Of a DNA stretch of 64,000 nt, positions 61,136 to 64,000 are shown one piece after another. How positions within the stretch are numbered: the first letter of the stretch is position 1; each line of letters starts with the position of its first letter. Source of the DNA: Myxococcales bacterium (GTDB lineage Bacteria; Myxococcota; UBA727; GCA-2721815); the NCBI GenBank assembly GCA_002721815.1, contig PBLQ01000001.1, positions 204,268 to 268,267 on the forward strand, in the 5' to 3' direction. The notes below the pieces were generated by a model. It ran no database searches. It was not told the origin of the DNA and saw only the letters and a program-made list of their open reading frames with translations. Made by a program: the position numbers and the translations under genes.

Positions 61136-64000
61136 ATGAAATTTTGGAATTGTTTTTTCGTGCTCGGCATGACGATCGGGCTTTCTGGTTGCTTTGAACA
61201 ACTGCGCCCCGATTTGGGACAAAACTGCGATCCCGACATGGACGACAGCTGTGGTGACGGTTACCAGTGCGTTTACATCGAAAGCCTCGAAGGGGGCCGA
61301 TGCTTTCCCGCCGCACAAAGCGAAGAGATTGCCGACACCTTTGCTGAAGAACTCTGCGAGCAAGAGTGTGAGCCTGGCTTCGCCGTGGATGCCGATTGTG
61401 ATTGCGTAGACATCGACGAATGTGAGACCGACCCCTGCGACCAAAACTGCGAAAACACAGAAGGTAATTTCATTTGCACTTGCGATTCCGGCTACGAGCT
61501 CCAAGAAGACGGTATCACCTGCGAAGAATTGCTGGGCTGCCCACCGTGTCACCCCAATGGCACATGCAACGAAGACGAAAAGGTCTGTGAATGCCGGCCC
61601 GGCTTTTCTGGCGATGGGGTTGATGAATGTACCGATATCAACGAATGCGACGAAAACAATGGGAACTGCAGTCATACCTGCACGAACACCTCAGGTGGTT
61701 TCGTATGCAGCTGTGACGATGGCTACGTCCTGAACGACGACGGCTTTAATTGTGACAACATCAACGATTGCGCCAGCAACCCCTGCGAAAATGGTGGTAC
61801 CTGTAATGATGGTATCGGCGGGTACACTTGCCAATGCCTCGAAGGGTATTCGGGCGACAATTGTGAAACCAACATCGATGACTGCACCGGTGCTCCCTGC
61901 CAAAACGGTGGCACCTGTGTCGATGGCGTAAATGACTACTCCTGTACTTGCGCCACGGGTTTTGAAGGCGAGAATTGCGAAACCAACTCCGATGACTGCA
62001 CCCCCAACCCTTGTCAAAACGACGGCACCTGTGTTGATGGCGTAGACGCCTACACCTGTAACTGCACCACGGGTTTTAAGGGCGCCGACTGCTCAGAAGA
62101 TATTGATGAGTGCGCACCCGAAGCATCTAACCTCTGTGTTAATGCGGCCGATTGCCAAAACACCTTCGGCTCATACGACTGTGCATGCAGAAATTTAATG
62201 GTGGGTGATGGCCGAGAAGGCGGCACAGGGTGTGCTTGTGCCTCCGGGTTCGACATTAGCCTCACAGATTGCGAAGACATCAACGAAGAGGTTTCTGTTT
62301 GTCCCACGCGTGCTGCAGCCGATCTTGATGTGAACATCGAAATGAGTGCTCCCGGCGATGGTATGTTGCCAACCCATAGGTTCTACTGCCAAGTGGCCAT
62401 TAATGATGGCGCAGCTTCAGAACCTTTCCCCTGCTCAGCGGATGCAACCAGCTTGAACATCAACGTTGCGTCGTTGCCCGCCCTGGCCTCTCAACATCTG
62501 GGTTACGAAGCTTTCAGCATGGGTGCCGATGCCGCGTTTGAGGTCATCATCACCCTGGCAACAGATGACGCGTTCACCGCCCAAGGCGCCAGCTGCACCG
62601 TCACACGTGATTCCAGCCCGCCCAACTTTGAGGTGGCCACCACCAACGTCCCGGGCACCGATACCCTTTTACTTGAAATCGGTACCCCCCTAGAGCTGTT
62701 CAACATCGATGACACCACCAGCGAAATCACCGCCTGGACAGTGGCTTCAGACCTGCCGTGCGGCCCTTCCCCTCAAAGCAGTGCTGATTTCGATTGTTCA
62801 TTAAACCTCACCGCCCAAACCGCCTCGTGCACCCATACCCTGTCAGCCGGCAACAAAGAACTGTGCATTCAGGCCACCGACGATGTGGGCAATGCATCCG
62901 AAGCGACACCGATCTCATTGAAGATCGTCGAGCCGTTTGCCATTTCCGTGACACAGACTGAGACACCAGACACCATGACTTTTGACGTGACGGGCAACAA
63001 CCCTGTGACCGACGATGCGCCCTTGCAGTGCTGGATCACGCAAGACGGCAACGACTGCAACACGACGTCCGCAGAAGCTTCCCCCTGCGACACAATCAGT
63101 GTCGATCTGATCAACGCCCCGCACGATGTGCACCAAACCCTTTGTGCCACAGGCACCGATGAAAACGGGCTCGCAGCTTCTTTCGCTTGGCCCTTTTGGG
63201 TGGATCAGTGCGATCGCCACTGTAAGGACGGTCAACTTTGCACCATCGATTACGAACAAACCGACAACTTTCACGATGACTGCTTAACCCTCATGACATT
63301 TGGCTATGGCAACCAAACCGGCGGATTTGGTTTAAGCGCCACCCCAAATGAAGACACCTGTACCAGTATCGATATCGATGCTATGGGCTGCTACCCGGGT
63401 GAAGTAGCCATTCAAGTTGGTGAGGATAGCTGCACCTGCAAACCGGCCGACCACACCTCCATCACCGCCTATGCAGGTGGCTTCACCCTTGAGATTCACG
63501 GCACCCAAGATGCAGACGCTGGCGTCCAAATCAACCACTGCACGGCCGAACTCACAGACAACGACATGGTCATTCCCATTGCATCCTATTGGACACTCGG
63601 GCAAACCCTAAAAGATTATGCGCACAACAATGGGACCTATTTAGACGCTGCCAACTCTGAATACGACTTGTTCCAAAACACCTTCGACCTTTTGAAGGCG
63701 CCCGCATCAAACCCAGCCAGCTGCAGCTTACCCGAAGAAAACTTAGCAGACACCTATTCGCGCGTATGCGGGAGTCCACCCGAATGTGAACAAGAGCCGG
63801 CCTGCGCTGAGGGCGAGCGTAAGCAAGTGACTCATTACGAAGATGGTACTATTGGCTGTGAATGTATCCCCGTCCATATTGACTCCGAATGCGTCTGTAT
63901 CGATGTGCTCACCAGCACCAGCGGTTCGCTTTATCTCTACCTGGTCCCCCAAAAAATTATCGCCTTTGAGGGCACTTTGAGTGTCACCTGCAGTGGCCAC
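61136..64000 (+). CDS. Notch-like EGF-array lipoprotein, 3' end beyond the window
   Basis: The frame is open from ATG 61136 (AAGG about 9 nt upstream; ATG 61121 in frame is possible) to the right edge, 955 codons without a stop. Lipobox LSGC (Cys19). Residues about 95-375 contain seven EGF-like domains. Three adjacent ones follow the Notch pattern C-x4-C-x-N-G-G/D-T-C-x-D-G-x3-Y-x-C-x-C ([30 protein letters not shown]), each preceded by the calcium-binding N/D-x-D-D-C box. The rest (380-955) is beta-rich with scattered cysteines and Ig-like strands ([10 protein letters not shown]). It is a surface adhesin- or receptor-like protein with no enzyme motif. It follows the 60143 gene by 72 bp. Confidence 0.85.
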   Translation, partial: MKFWNCFFVLGMTIGLSGCFEQLRPDLGQNCDPDMDDSCGDGYQCVYIESLEGGRCFPAAQSEEIADTFAEELCEQECEPGFAVDADCDCVDIDECETDPCDQNCENTEGNFICTCDSGYELQEDGITCEELLGCPPCHPNGTCNEDEKVCECRPGFSGDGVDECTDINECDENNGNCSHTCTNTSGGFVCSCDDGYVLNDDGFNCDNINDCASNPCENGGTCNDGIGGYTCQCLEGYSGDNCETNIDDCTGAPCQNGGTCVDGVNDYSCTCATGFEGENCETNSDDCTPNPCQNDGTCVDGVDAYTCNCTTGFKGADCSEDIDECAPEASNLCVNAADCQNTFGSYDCACRNLMVGDGREGGTGCACASGFDISLTDCEDINEEVSVCPTRAAADLDVNIEMSAPGDGMLPTHRFYCQVAINDGAASEPFPCSADATSLNINVASLPALASQHLGYEAFSMGADAAFEVIITLATDDAFTAQGASCTVTRDSSPPNFEVATTNVPGTDTLLLEIGTPLELFNIDDTTSEITAWTVASDLPCGPSPQSSADFDCSLNLTAQTASCTHTLSAGNKELCIQATDDVGNASEATPISLKIVEPFAISVTQTETPDTMTFDVTGNNPVTDDAPLQCWITQDGNDCNTTSAEASPCDTISVDLINAPHDVHQTLCATGTDENGLAASFAWPFWVDQCDRHCKDGQLCTIDYEQTDNFHDDCLTLMTFGYGNQTGGFGLSATPNEDTCTSIDIDAMGCYPGEVAIQVGEDSCTCKPADHTSITAYAGGFTLEIHGTQDADAGVQINHCTAELTDNDMVIPIASYWTLGQTLKDYAHNNGTYLDAANSEYDLFQNTFDLLKAPASNPASCSLPEENLADTYSRVCGSPPECEQEPACAEGERKQVTHYEDGTIGCECIPVHIDSECVCIDVLTSTSGSLYLYLVPQKIIAFEGTLSVTCSGH

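Overview
The window comes from a Gram-negative bacterium. It carries many Sec/lipobox lipoproteins, a two-pump RND efflux operon, a Tat substrate and PlsC-type acyltransferases. The mix of Ser/Thr kinases, large TPR proteins, hybrid histidine kinases, cysteine-rich or EGF-like lipoproteins and a Planctomycete-type cytochrome/DUF1501 pair is typical of Myxococcota and related former Deltaproteobacteria. That placement is inference; no rRNA gene is present. GC looks close to half. TTG start codons are fairly frequent.

Left part (1-11.2 kb): the 5' end of a LarC-like gene runs off the left edge on the minus strand. Next come a hybrid PAS/GAF histidine kinase, a class I fructose-bisphosphate aldolase, a two-gene operon of a TPR/Ser-Thr kinase and a 1417-residue helical-repeat protein, and a convergent cysteine-repeat lipoprotein.

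Housekeeping part (11.4-31.1 kb): a plus-strand run holds a left-handed beta-helix transferase, methylmalonyl-CoA epimerase, YidD, an acyltransferase and an SDR protein. On the minus strand lie queC with an NTF2-like gene, and an operon of a FIST sensor and an adenylate cyclase. A second acyltransferase, a DUF6882-like protein, a MORN-type protein, an MFP-RND-RND efflux operon and rplU-rpmA with terminators follow.

Middle (31.1-42.5 kb): two large minus-strand lipoproteins with PPC, choice-of-anchor and PKD-like domains form an operon. After them come an UPF1-like SF1 helicase, tRNA-Asp(GTC) with a terminator, a CobW-type metallochaperone GTPase behind two matching palindromic operators, a 403-bp gap with a possible gene remnant, and a hybrid kinase with two STAS-like sensor modules.

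Right part (42.5-64 kb): a nearly unbroken plus-strand cell-surface cluster. It holds a 1952-residue lipoprotein with five CxxCH haem motifs, a Tat-exported DUF1501 protein, a collagen-like DUF7151-type lipoprotein, a lipase-like lipoprotein, two secreted or periplasmic proteins sharing a C-terminal membrane module, a transmembrane Ser/Thr kinase, and two EGF-domain lipoproteins. The last one has a Notch-like EGF array and runs off the right edge. This surface cluster and the CobW operator pair are the parts most worth following up. No insertion sequence, prophage or CRISPR array was seen.
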